NCBI GenBank assembly: GCA_006176705.1
Contig: QRFJ01002089.1
Coordinates: 62,001-126,000 of the forward strand
Origin: Cocos nucifera
Lineage: Eukaryota > Streptophyta > Magnoliopsida > Arecales > Arecaceae
Reading direction: 5' to 3'
Length of the DNA stretch: 64,000 nucleotides
This document shows, in pieces, positions 12,122 to 23,175 of the stretch. The position numbers were made by a program, and so were the translations under genes. How positions within the stretch are numbered: the first letter of the stretch is position 1; each line of letters starts with the position of its first letter. A model generated the notes under the pieces. The model had not been told where the DNA came from and ran no database searches. It saw only the letters and a list, made by a program, of their open reading frames with translations.

Positions 12122-14003
12122 TTTCTATAGAGAATCAAAGTTTCTAGTTAGATTTTATAATTAGACATAATTAATTTATTTAAAAATTTTATTTTTTTTA
12201 AATAAATTAGGCTTCCACTATTTTCTCGGATCTCTACACTTCCTAGGCAGAGATGCAAAAATCTTTATGATCAATTGATTTTTAGTAGGTGGTGTAGTCC
12301 CACCGACTGGCTCACCATCTTACCTAATAGTTATTGATGATGGATCAATCGATGAGTGGACAACTCTTATCCAATGATTCTCTAATCATGGTGCATCCTA
12401 ACTTGATCTCTAATTCATGAATCTCATCATGTCCAGAATATTGATACACTCCTTAGTTAAGTCAGACCCACCATTTGCATAAATTAGATTTTTAATTGGA
12501 TTCCTCACCGTATCCAAAATATTGAGCCCAACCTATCCTCCAACCCGTAGCCTCCAATGCCTAATAGATGTGGTTGCATCTTTTTGGTGTAACTAAATCA
12601 CTGTAACTAGCTAAGAACAATCAACCTCGGGAAGGGCTCGCACATCTACAATGGTGGAAGACCAATTGACTTAATCTTTTCTTAGAAAGATTCAATTTAG
12701 GTCTCTTAGACTTGACTCAGTCATAATGGTTATGACAAGCCAAGTGGCATGGGTTAGCTCAAACTGTTTGCCATCTCAAATTAGAATTGGGTTAACACAA
12801 ATGGCTAGATAAGTGAAACTGGTGGAAGGGATATGCCATTAACTCAACAAGAATGCATTCAGATCGAGTAGCTCTCAATTAAAATCCAATCGATCATATC
12901 TACCAAATTTATCTTAGATACCAAATTATCGAATCAGAACTAATTGGGTTAGCCTACAATCTAGGCTCAAACCATGGAGCCAAATTAGGTTTTAATTGGA
13001 TCGATCACATGTGGCTGTGAGTCAACCTTAACCCAGACTTACAACTATTGGGCTGATCAATTGTAAGCACTCTTAATCCCACCTAACCAACTCTTGATTC
13101 AGTTTGATCAACTGCTAGACTTAATTGAGCTATCCAAATCCGAACCCAATTTTATGAAAATGTCTTAGATTAGAAAATTCTTAATTTTAGATATAATTAG
13201 TTTCATAATCTTAATTCTTAATTATGTTTGGGTTCATAAATAAAAAATATGTATCAAAATCCTAGGATTTCAAGATCTAGGGTTTTTTAGAAAATATGTT
13301 TTGATTTCTAATTAAGAACGAACATGCAGCACCCATATATGCCATAAGAATATGTCATCGAATGAGAGGAGAGGGTCTTTAAACCCTACTTTGTTCTTAT
13401 GATTGGACGGTCAAAGGAAACATCTTAATCAGAAATATAATTGAAACTACAAAACTAGTTAGATCTAGATCATATATCACATATATAATTAATGATCTAA
13501 CTAATACATGCTTTGCATACATCTCATGTATCATCACTAAATTAAACATGCATATTTTTTAGATCTAAAATATCATATATAATATCTAAAAAATAAATTT
13601 AAATTTAATCATATCAAAATAAAACTATTCTAGATAATTTATAGAACTATTCTACAACTAGTCTAAACATGCATCTTTTCATATCACATATGAATAAATC
13701 GAAAGTTAAAAATTTTATTTTTTATTTTTTAGATCTGATTATAATAATTATAATATCAAAAAAAATTAAATAGATCTAAAATTATATTTAATTAAATTAA
13801 TAATATGATTATACTAGACTATATATAAAACTATTCTATTCCAAGTCTAGTCATGCATCTCATACATATTAGATCTAAATAATTTAATTTTAATTTTTTA
13901 ATTTTAAATCTAATCATATCTGATGTGATATCTAAAACTTTTTAATATTAGATAAAAAATAAAAATAAAATTAGATCTAAAATAGATCTGAAGAACTGCA
14001 ACT
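12122..14003 (-). other. Noncoding leader of Copia-A copy 1
   Basis: About 1.9 kb between the primer site and gag with no supportable protein. It aligns with the leaders of copies 2 (28096-29961), 3 (53940-55800) and 4 (60506-62374), so its length is a family property. The LTR-proximal part (about 13400-14000) is very AT-rich with many AGATCTAA-like words. Confidence 0.8.
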
Positions 14004-14017
14004 TGGCTCTGATATCA
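14004..14017 (-). promoter_or_regulatory. Primer-binding site of Copia-A copy 1
   Basis: The minus strand reads TGATATCAGAGCCA, one transition away from the canonical TGGTATCAGAGCCA that pairs with the 3' end of plant initiator tRNA-Met. It begins two bases after the LTR's terminal CA. Confidence 0.85.
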
Positions 14018-14019
14018 GT

Positions 14020-16288
14020 TGAAGAAAAAAACCTATTTTTCCGGCATAGGATCATTCAGATCTGATTGGATCTGAAGAAATATTTTAAAAATTTTTTCTA
14101 AAATTCTAATCATATCTAAGAGTTATCAGATTTGATCATAGAGATCTAATTTTAAAAGTTAAAAATAAAATTAAATTAGATTTAATTTTAAGTACCTGAT
14201 TTGGTAATCTAATTATCCTGCGACGATCCTATTGATTCCTGAGATTTTGAAAGGAGCCACGCATGTGCCTAGCCTCTACTAGTATTCACTCAGGCAGAAT
14301 TTGAATGTCTTATTCTCATAAATTTCTTCTCTAAAAATTAGATCTGGATCTAATTTGAAAAGCCTTTAAAATGACTTCTGAGGGCAGCCTATTCATCTCA
14401 TGAATACCATCACGTAGATGCTTAATCTTGTGCCAAAAATCTTGGACCTTCAACTCAGATTTGTGCCTAACTTTTTAGGCATGTAGAAGAGAGGGAGAGA
14501 GAGGATAGAGGGAGTGTGGATATTAGAGAAAAGGCTCCTTTGGGTGTGGAAAAAATAAATTTCATTGAGGCAATTTTATGAGAAGAGTTCTTATACAAGA
14601 CATAGCGCCATAATGAGTTTCTTTTTGATCAAAACCCTTATTAATTTGACCATTGAGACTCTTGGACCTAATATCCATGAAAATTACCAGATCCTATCTA
14701 GTTTTGATGCCAAAAATCCATCTAAAAGGTGGCGGCAAGAAAGGATAAGGAAGAGTCCATGTGCATCTAGGACTCTTCTCTCAAGAGTTTGATCTAAATC
14801 AAACTCTATCAAAACCTGATCTAGGCACCTCCAAAAATTATGAAATTTTGCACACCCAAAGAATAACTCATGCTCTATCACATAGCCAAAATTAGAGTAA
14901 AATAATTTCTAAAAAAGTTTTTAAAATTCTCTAATCATGTGACCCTCAATTCTCTCAATTGGGTCAACTATTGATCCTGGTCCAATTGCACTAGGAATGA
15001 ATTTAATTTTCATAATTAATCTAATCTAGACTTATTCCTATCAGATAAAAATAAACTCATTCAAGATATAGAAATGAGTCAAATCAAATTTGACTCGATT
15101 GCGATGAATCAGAAAGATTATAGAAGAAGAAAGTCAGGCTCAATCATGTGCCAGCACGATTACCTTAAACCTAATTGGATCTAATTCAAATCAATCAAAC
15201 TAGGTTAGCTCAATTGATGACATCCAGATCCAAATCCTTATTTATATGATCCAGTTAGGTTTAGTTTCGTATGATAATGAGAGATGTTGTGATCTCCATC
15301 ATCGACATCATCGAAATACCTTTTGATGGACTAGAACTTTTCTGATTCATATAATTAGAATGATCGATCATCAAAATCATTCTAATTGCTCCAAAAATCC
15401 ATCAGTGACATCTAGCAATATATGGTGGCAACCCATTAGAACTGAAAGTAAACCTCTTGATGTAGCTACCTATGTGATTGGATTCTTCTATCTTGAGCCC
15501 TGACAAGATTAGGGTTAAGGTGAACTCATCAAATCCAATATCCATCATATGAATTGATCATTCATTTCGAGTTCTATGGAAAACCCTTATAGAAACTCTA
15601 TCTATCATCTTCACTCTACCATGGCCATGAGCTTATGAACTCGATTCTCATGATCATCATAGGGCTATTCCTTATCTATCGAGATAGATAGATCCTTTAT
15701 TGGTGCAATCCAATTTCTATAATGAACTTACTATAGCCAACATACACCTCAGGATTTTGAATGGCTAGGAGATCGAGTTATGGTGTAGTCAAACTACAAC
15801 ACCCTCAAGGTAAATTGTCGATGCACCTCAGGTCAAAGAACCAGACACACTACTGCAACATCGAGCTAGTCATCGATGAAAAGGTAGACTTCCTTATGAA
15901 TGCTCGAGGTGGTCACGCTTAGTGCCCTTGTTCTCTAATGAGTATCTATACTCTCACTCCGGTGTCTCCACACTATAGACTTAAAACTCATCTACTCAAA
16001 GAAAGTGATCGTACACCAACCTTTCGGATCAATCATCATCCTCATGATGATCCTACGGTCAGAAGTAGTTTATGAGTTAATTATTAAAATTCATGTCTTA
16101 AATTTTTAACTCTTTTGAAAATATGAATTGTCATTATTATTAACTCAAAGGATGTATCACATATACTTTAAAAATATATTATGATAGAAAATAATTTTTT
16201 TATTAATTTATCATCAAAATTATAAAATTGCTCTTAGAAGTGTATTACAAGTGTTAGTCAATCTGATTTCTAGGGCACACATCTAACA
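14020..16288 (-). repeat. 5' LTR of Copia-A copy 1 (LTR type 1)
   Basis: 2269 bp; on the minus strand it starts TGTTAGATGTGTGCCC and ends TTCTTCA. The half nearest the primer site contains the block at 14280-14900 shared with the LTRs at 51102-52925 and 58221-60489 but not with those at 25809-28079, 33938-36227 or 55817-58095. I call these type 1 and type 2. The U3 beginning (15250-16288) is shared by all copies. Confidence 0.88.
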
Positions 16289-17440
16289 TTCAGGACTCAA
16301 AAAACTTAGTCGACTAAGTTTTAAGAGTTAGTCGACTATATATCAAAGAATAGCAAAAGCAAAAAGCATAGAAAAATGAAAATCTGAACCTAGGAAACTT
16401 AGTCGACTAAGTTTGAGAAGTTAGTCAACTATGTCTCAGAAGACTTCAGAAGATAAAAAGCATAGAAAAGATTGAAGTTGAGGATCTAGGGGACTTAGTC
16501 GACTAAGTCAAGAAGGTTAGTCGACTAAGTCACTGTAACGCCTAATTTTTTTTAGAACAATACTTTTTTAGTCCAAACTTTTTTCCAATAGCTAGATTTT
16601 TGTGCTCAATGGCTAGGATATTGAATGGGGCCTCCTCAGGTATTTTTGAGTAGTGAAAAAGCTTTGAAATATATAAGAAATATTTAGAAACTTTAAGAAG
16701 GATTTTTTTTAGGATATACATTCAAAAGCCTTCAAGCCTACACCAAGTTCATTCATTGAGAGCCATTAAGTGAAGTGAAGAAATTATTTTCTTGAGATCA
16801 TCTTGTCCTTCCAATCTTTCTCAAAGTGAGAGAAGTCAAAGAAAATCATTGAAGAGCTTCACTAACATCTCTCAAGCATTCAAGAAGAAGAGCAAGAGCA
16901 ATCAAACCTTCCATTCACATACTCCTTTTTCGAGCTTCATTGAGTTTTTCTTTCTAAACTTCTTTAATCATTATATCTTATTTATTTACAAGTTTCTTGG
17001 GATGAGAAATTTGGAATTGGTCCAAGCCTAGAGTTGGATATTGTAAAGGTTTGATTGATGAGCCTAGGTCAAAATCAATTGAAATTGATTGTTAGCCCGA
17101 GAAAATAATCATTATAAAGATTGTAGTTGGTGAGCATAGGTCAAAACCAACTATGTTAGATTGTGAGCCCAAGAAAAATAATTGAACTATAATCAATTAA
17201 GTGATTATAGTTGAATTCTCAAGTGATTTTCTTAAGGAGTAGACATAGGTGTCGAGTTTGGTACTGAACTACAATAAAAGCTTGTTGTTTGTATTGTTCA
17301 TTGTGTTATTTATATTACTTTCATTCTATACTTGTTTATCATATTTTTTTCACCAAACACACAACTTCAAAATTTAGCATAATTAGAGTTTAACTTTTTT
17401 AAATATCCAATTCACCCTCCTCTTTGGTAGCCATCCTTGG
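16289..17440 (+). repeat. Remnant of an unrelated copia-type LTR
   Basis: Low-confidence call. A TATA-like ATATATAAG is near 16666-16680. A spliced-leader-like transcribed part follows, ending in a stretch with ACTACAATAAAAGC (about 17267-17280) and CCAATTCACCCTCCTCTT (about 17406-17425). A CCAATTCACCCCCCCTCTTGG-like ending is common at the 3' side of plant Tork/SIRE-type copia LTRs. No primer site follows and no second LTR is present, so it is a solo or truncated LTR. Its left side is cut by Copia-A copy 1. The right boundary is a guess. The open frame at 16792-17031 has no recognisable domain. Confidence 0.4.
16303..16530. repeat. Tandem repeat (~94 bp, 3 units) with TAGTCGACTA palindromes
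   Basis: Perfect palindromes centred on GTCGAC occur at 16303-16320 (18 bp), 16395-16414 (20 bp) and 16492-16509 (18 bp), spaced about 92 and 97 bp. Each is followed after 8-9 bases by a second, shorter TAGTCGACTA (the middle one mutated to TAGTCAACTA). The intervening AGCATAGAAAA and ATCTAGG-like words also repeat, so this is a three-copy tandem array. Confidence 0.85.
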
Positions 17441-19179
17441 ATAATAGATTTAATAATATAATTACCTGATGTGATAGCTAGGATGACGAGCCCAGTTGGT
17501 CATGCAATAGTGGATTTTGGAGAAGCTCCATGATCGTATTGTAGATGGCATCTAGAAGGCCTTGAGGTTGCTAGCTCAAAAGTCCCTGCACGACCTCCTC
17601 CATGTGCGCATCGCTTTAGATCTGAGACATCAAGGCCTATAAGGATGCCAAAGGATATCAAGATAATGGACAGTCGAAGCTATGGCCAAATCCTATGACC
17701 TAACTTCTACTCACCCCCTGGTGGAATTGAGCCATCCCTCAAGATCAAGAGGGGCTTGAAAAGATGGATCATTACCGTATCTCTCAACAACATACTATGC
17801 ATAATGTGTCTACATAGTTCAAAAATACATTAGTTCTAATATAAAAATCAGATCTTATAATAACTTAATTAGTAAATGAAGTTTAGAGTTTTTACTGTAA
17901 TCTATCATGATAGAATCTAAATAGTCACAAGTCCTCCTAGACTGGTGTGTGGCCCACCACAACTACAGCTGATTTGGTGGACAACTCAATCTACAATAAG
18001 TAAATAATAAAATTAAATTAATTAAAATATGTATATAAGAATTTTTATAATTATAGTGAAGAGTTTTGGTATTAGTTTCTTATCGGTTTGTCGGCCATAA
18101 TATATGTGTCAACCAAGCCACTTGTGTGCCTGATTGGATCTTACTGGATGGTCCGATTTTGTCGAGCCCTCTATCACCTACCAGAGTACTACTCATTGCT
18201 CCACTGGTCGTAGAGGGCTTGCATATGTCTATCCACATCTACTGATCCATAAAGGATCTCTAGTTCGATGGTAACTAGAAATCAGATTGCTGGATGGTTG
18301 ACTACCTGAGGCTATAGAGGTCATCTCGAAGCCTCCATATGGCCACCTCCTTGAAGGTCTGATGGCTAGCCTCCTCATCTTGGGGTGTCTCGACTCGGTA
18401 GTACTCTTGTAAGATAGAAGCAAGCATGTATTAATATGTAATTAAAATACCAATGTATTGGGAAGGAATAAATTAAACTAGTTTGGATTTACTAGAAATA
18501 TCTCCTAGGCTGCATCATGAGCTCCCGACAGCCAACTCAAGAAATCATTCACCAAGCCCGGCATCAATCAGTATATGATCCTGATAATGGCACGAGATGT
18601 TGAATGCTCTCTAAATATGCTGCAAAATTTATTTTAAAGAATAAATGTTAACTCTAAAATTACTAAATTCTAAACATGTTAATTGAGCATGTAGTACTTG
18701 TGAGCAGCTCTGGATATGGATAATCTATCTATCCTCTGATCGAGTTAGAGATGCCATGAGTCAAGCACATTCTCAACCATGGCGCTGTGTTTGAGAGCCA
18801 GCGATCGCTACTGCATGCGACTGTGGGATCATTGGTGACCTCCTATCCTCCAAATCTGAGTGTAAAAAATCTAATACAAAAAATATTATATTAGTTAATA
18901 AATGATAAAATAATATAAATAAGAATATATAAAGTGTTAGAGCTTACCGCATGATGTGAGAGGTGCAAAACCATGAAAACTAGCCACACGATCACTCTCT
19001 CCTCGAGAGCTCTATCCTCGACTAGCATGACTCCAACCTCTAGAAGATATAATATTTACTCTCTAAAAATAAAAATAAATAGATTCATCAAATAAATTAT
19101 ATAATTATGGATGGCAATGTAAGATTTAAAATGATACAAGATAAGTAATTAAAATGATCCAAAAATTATATACTTAGCA
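17441..19179 (-). other. Decayed sequence next to a CACTA transposase, probably the transposon's 3' part
   Basis: No clean reading frame. On the minus strand, short stretches resemble proteins but are broken by stops, for example EEASHQTFKEVAIWRLRDD near 18340-18410 and ELLQNPLLHDQLGSS near 17480-17530. Position directly downstream of a TNP2/DUF4216 relic, on the same strand, would suit the second (TnpA/Ptta_En_Spm-like) gene of a CACTA element, but I cannot identify that domain with confidence. No CACTA/TAGTG terminal repeat was found. The base composition is less AT-rich than the flanking LTRs. Confidence 0.35.
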
Positions 19180-19823
19180 CTATTCATCAGCCTTTTTAGA
19201 TATTTGGTATGCTTCAAAATCTTCTTCTGATTTTTTCTCTTCTTCCTCCTTTTCCACCTCTTCCTCTTCTTGGGAAGGATTGTCTTTTAAAATAACCTTG
19301 GTTGGATTTACCTCTTTATGTTGGCCATCTTCACATAGGAGTATTCCTAGAGCATCCAATTTCATATCATCGAAGGATTGATGAACTTCTACTATCTCAT
19401 CCTCTTGAAAATATTCTGATAGTTTGGACTCTTCTTCTTCTTCGAGTGCATAATAAATAACTCAAGACTTAATTTTGCATACAGCCCACCAATCTTTCCT
19501 TCTTCTTTTCCTTAATGAAAAAGAAGTATAATGCTTGAACAACTTGTGCAGCTAGTACAAATGGATCATTAACATAAGCTTTTGATCCATGTTTGATCAA
19601 TAAGCTCGGGCCGTGGATCAACCTTCATACCATTGTTGGTATCGAACCATTGGTACTTAAATAAGCAGGAAAATCGCTAATGATCCACATCACTGTAGCT
19701 TTTACTATAAAATTTTGCTTCTTTGTTGCATCAAAAGTACGAATGCCATCAGACCATAATAATTTTAGCTCATCAATAAGAGATCTTAGATATATATTAA
19801 TGCTTCTAACTACTAGTATGCAG
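19180..19823 (-). pseudogene. CACTA (En/Spm) transposase TNP2-DUF4216 fragment
   Basis: On the minus strand 19823 to about 19663 encodes a Transposase_21 (TNP2) segment with INIYLRSLIDELKLLW, GIRTFDATKKQ and ISDFPAY. In another frame, about 19663-19500 encodes a DUF4216-like segment with FKYQWFDTNNGMKVDP and VNDPFVLAAQVVQ. DUF4216 normally lies C-terminal of TNP2, with several hundred residues between, so an internal deletion has fused them near 19660. An acidic tail (Glu/Lys-rich, 19180-19365) follows, which is common at the end of these proteins. The upstream end is cut by the Copia-B LTR at 19824. Confidence 0.75.
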
Positions 19824-22507
19824 TGCAGAATATTTAGCTCTACTTTCAAAACTTTTTTAAAAATTAATTAAATATAATAAAAAAATTTAATCTAATTAAT
19901 TTAAAACTACTGATCGTATCAAAAAATTCTATGCTAAGGATCTAAATATGATATACATGCTTTAAATTTGAAAACTACATACTAGCAGTAAAACTATTTT
20001 ACTAGTATAGCTACATATTCAAAATATGATATCTGTACGGATAGCCGAACTCCATAATTCAAACATCACCGAGGACATCCACTAATTGCAATGTAGTGAC
20101 ACAGCATGTCTGGCCTTTATGGATTGTCCACACGAGGCTCTGGTCCTGATCGGCTCCTCCCAAGTGCTAGCTCGATGTCGAAATTCTTTGACGGCCGATA
20201 TTGACTGAACAGCTTTAATCTTTATCCACAAGCTCTTTGGATGCTTAGGATTATCAATGGATGCAGATGAGAGGTAGAGGAGGCTCTCCACCAAGTTTTA
20301 TGAACTCATGACCCTCGTAGCTCATAAACTAGATTCCCAAACACTAGATTAAAATCCTAGGGCTATACTCTCACCCAGAAACCTTGTGCTTTTTGTATTT
20401 TTCTTCTCTCAAGGAATTTGAATTTGAATCCACACAAAAGGGAAGGCTCACGTACAAAAGGCTTCTCAGATTGGGATGTGCACATGCCCCAGAAGAGTTC
20501 TTCTTTTATTTTTGTGCAAGATCGAGTCCACCCCGCATGGGAAAGATAAGATAAGGTGGTTTTTCATTTGAACTTGAATCCCATTCAAATTTAAATGACC
20601 AACCACCCATCCTTATCAAAATGGGGCATGAGAAAGGAGGGTGTGAGCCCTCTTTTGCATGGAGAAAATTCATGAGAACTTTTTTCTCATAGAAAAGAGT
20701 GCGCACAAGAATGAGTGGAAGGAAAAAAGTGAGTTGTTATCAATTCAAATTCAAACATTTGTTTGAATTTAAATGGTAATAACTCAAAACAAATCCAATG
20801 GGGCATGGAGAAACTAGGTTGGCACCCTCTTTTGTGCTTGGAGAAACTTCATGACAAACCTTTTCTTGTAAAAAGATATGGGTGCAGGTCAAAGGGTGAG
20901 GTGGCAGGTAGACTAGTCAAACTAGTCTAATTTAAACCTTATCCAACTGAACCCATTCCAATCCAAATTGGCTCGGCTCAATTATACTAGATTAAATCCA
21001 ACTAATATAAGCTTAATTAGGCTTAACTAAATTCTAATAAAAGTAGAAATTGATCAAGCCCAACCCCTAATCAAATAAGAGATCAAACCTCCTCGGTGAT
21101 TAGGTCATCTCATAACCTAATCGGGTCAAATCCAACTAAATCCAATTTAGTTGGACTTGATTTAAAAATTATTACTCAATCAAATAAAGTTAATTAGCAA
21201 TCAAATCACTAATCAAATCTCTCATAAATATAGAGTCCAAATTTGATGGATGTCCAGTCAACAGAGTCCCATCAAAATGAAACTCTTGATCGAAGAGTTC
21301 CAAATCAGTGAAACTTTTGATCCCGGTGTCCCAAACTCATGATCATAGAGTCCTAGACCAGTGAGACTCTTGATTATAGAGTCTTAGATAAGTAGAACTT
21401 AGAGTTCTAGTACAATAGGACTCTTGGTCATAGAGTCTCAAAGTAGTGGAACTCTTGATCATAGAGTCCTAGACAAATAGGACTCAGAGTTCCAGCCCAG
21501 TAGGACTCTCGATCAAAGAGTTTTAGTCCAGTGAAACTCTTGACAATAAAGTTCCATTTCAGTAGGACTCTTCATCAGCCATCAGATAGGAACCTCTAAT
21601 GTGTGTGACCCCGTAGGTTCGAACTTAAGACGGTAGCATAGGAACCATTTCTTATACTAATCGAAGTGACCGTCTAGCAATAGCACCCAACATCTAGATA
21701 GGTCAAATAAATGCAATCATAATGTTCAGAACCTATGTGAATATGAGTATCACATAGTTCTTTCCTTTGATCTCTATGTATAGGATGACTCAAAGTTAAA
21801 CTACCAACCCTGAAAAATACATCCAAATCATGTCTCAATGCAATTAGTCCTATGACTCCTCACTAAGACTATCCTAGTTAAGGTTTTGCTCAGTTGAAAT
21901 ATAACTGAACATAGCTCCTAAATTGGAGTGGTCAATCCCATCTTGATTCGTACACCGACTCCTTAAGTACTTGATGGTGCTCAAAAATCTTTCGTCACTA
22001 AATTAGAAATTTAGATAGTCCGACATCAAAGCACAGTGAGTTGCTTGAAAGTCACCGTAGTGATCTCAGATCGAAAGAACACTTATATCCATATTCCATC
22101 GAAGCAAATCTTGATAGTAGAAAAGCTCCAAAGTTGGTCACGTTCAGTATAGATGTTTCCCTACATGTCACCTGCATGCCATACCAGTATCTCCACACTC
22201 GTTGGTTAAGAGGATAACCAATCCATATGACACACAATGACCTACACTTAATAAATATTATCATTCTTGGTAATAATGTATTATTTGATCGCGAATAGGT
22301 TTAAGTATTAAACGATAAATTCTCTTTTGTCAATTCTAAATAGTCCTAAGGACTTCACCACAACATAGAAGTTTATTAAAAGATGAAATAGATTTATGAT
22401 GAAAATGCTAAAATAATTTTTATTCAATTATAATTTATATATAAGTATGAATATATAGCTCAACTGTTAACAGACTGATAATTGACTTTGGGATACTATT
22501 TTCAACA
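19824..22507 (-). repeat. 3' LTR of Copia-B copy 1
   Basis: 2684 bp; on the minus strand it starts TGTTGAAAATAGTATCCC directly after a purine-rich AAGTGAAAGAT and ends ATTCTGCA. It aligns with 38310-40897 throughout, e.g. GGCTCTGGTCC near 20140 and 38620. The left edge was set by comparing the two copies: similarity begins at TG, and beyond it one copy continues into CACTA and the other into gypsy RNase H. The LTR start resembles BARE/Angela-type copia LTRs. Confidence 0.85.
21262..21575. repeat. 31/23-bp minisatellite inside Copia-B LTR
   Basis: About ten degenerate units, most 31 bp and some 23 bp, with consensus like GACTCTTGATCATAGAGTC followed by a variable CCAGT-type spacer. The core has 6-bp inverted arms (GACTCT and AGAGTC) around TGATCAT, so each unit could form a small hairpin. 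The 23-bp units lack the TGATCAT centre. A shorter version is in the second copy (39738-39959). Confidence 0.85.
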
Positions 22508-23175
22508 ATCTTTCACTTGGCCTAAAGCCAATCGATGCAGTATCTAATACCCATCTTCGATTTGAATTCATCAAACTCCTTCACCGCAATGACTTTAGTA
22601 AATGGATCGGCTAGGTTCTCCTTTCCGTCAATCTTCTAAAGATTGACATCACCTCGATTCACGATCTCTCAGATAAGATGGTAGCAGCATAGAATATGCT
22701 TCGTCTGTTGGTGTGTGGCTACAGAGCTATCATAGTAAAGCAGAACTAGACCATCAAGGGAGGATGCCACTTCGAGCTCGAAGATGAACTTTCTCAGCCA
22801 CACCGCTTCTTTGGCAGCATCTGATACAGCAACATACTCCATCTTGCAAACAGAGTCGGCCATAGTATGCTTCTTAAAACTCTTCCAGCAGATAGCTTCA
22901 CTATTAAGGATAAACACATCCTGATAAATTTTTGCTATCATCATGATCAGACTAGAAATTGGAGTCTGTAAATCCTACAAATCTCAAGTTTGACTCACCA
23001 TAAATAAGCCACTAGTCCTTAGTATTTCTTAAATACTTTAGGATGGTTTTAATAACCTTCCAATAGTTCTCTCCTAGATCAGATTGGTATCTACTCACTA
23101 CTCCTAGTGAGTATGCCACATCTGATCGCATACATGTCATGGCATTGGTATCTACTCACTACTCTCCTAGATCTT
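22508..23175 (-). pseudogene. Copia-B copy 1 pol end: RT C-terminus and RNase H
   Basis: The minus strand 22669-22944 encodes RNase H with KMEYVAVSDAAKEAVWLRKF and LLYYDSSVA motifs, then TKHILCCYH. The upstream part to 23175 is the RT connection region, similar to 41404-41560 of copy 2. The DNA just before G2 (23144-23175) is a displaced repeat of 23083-23103 and not the expected continuation. The rest of the element would lie beyond G2 and is not seen in the window. Confidence 0.8.

Larger units (their letters stand above)
1..16288 (-). mobile_element. Copia-A copy 1 (Ty1/copia retrotransposon), left end outside window, carrying nested gypsy G1
   Basis: Read on the minus strand the order is 5' LTR (14020-16288), primer site, leader, gag, protease, integrase, [G1 insertion 2383-9774], reverse transcriptase, RNase H and 3' LTR (764 down to the window edge). 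Order IN before RT is diagnostic of Ty1/copia. Subtracting G1, the copy matches the layout of the complete copy at 25809-36227. The base pairs next to the 5' LTR (16289-16293, TTCAG) would be the target duplication, but the matching copy lies outside the window. All coding sections carry stops or frameshifts, so it is a dead copy. Confidence 0.9.

Noticed and set aside
16303..16530. CRISPR-like array of regularly spaced palindromes
   Set aside because: The intervening sequences are themselves repeats, there are only three units, and the context is plant transposon DNA.
17441..19179. A possible host gene in the least repetitive stretch
   Set aside because: No frame longer than about 65 codons, no splice-supported homology, and its position fits the rest of the CACTA element.
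19180..19365. Glu/Lys-rich 61-codon frame as a separate gene
   Set aside because: It follows the CACTA transposase relic on the same strand and looks like its acidic tail; low-complexity composition makes an independent gene unlikely.
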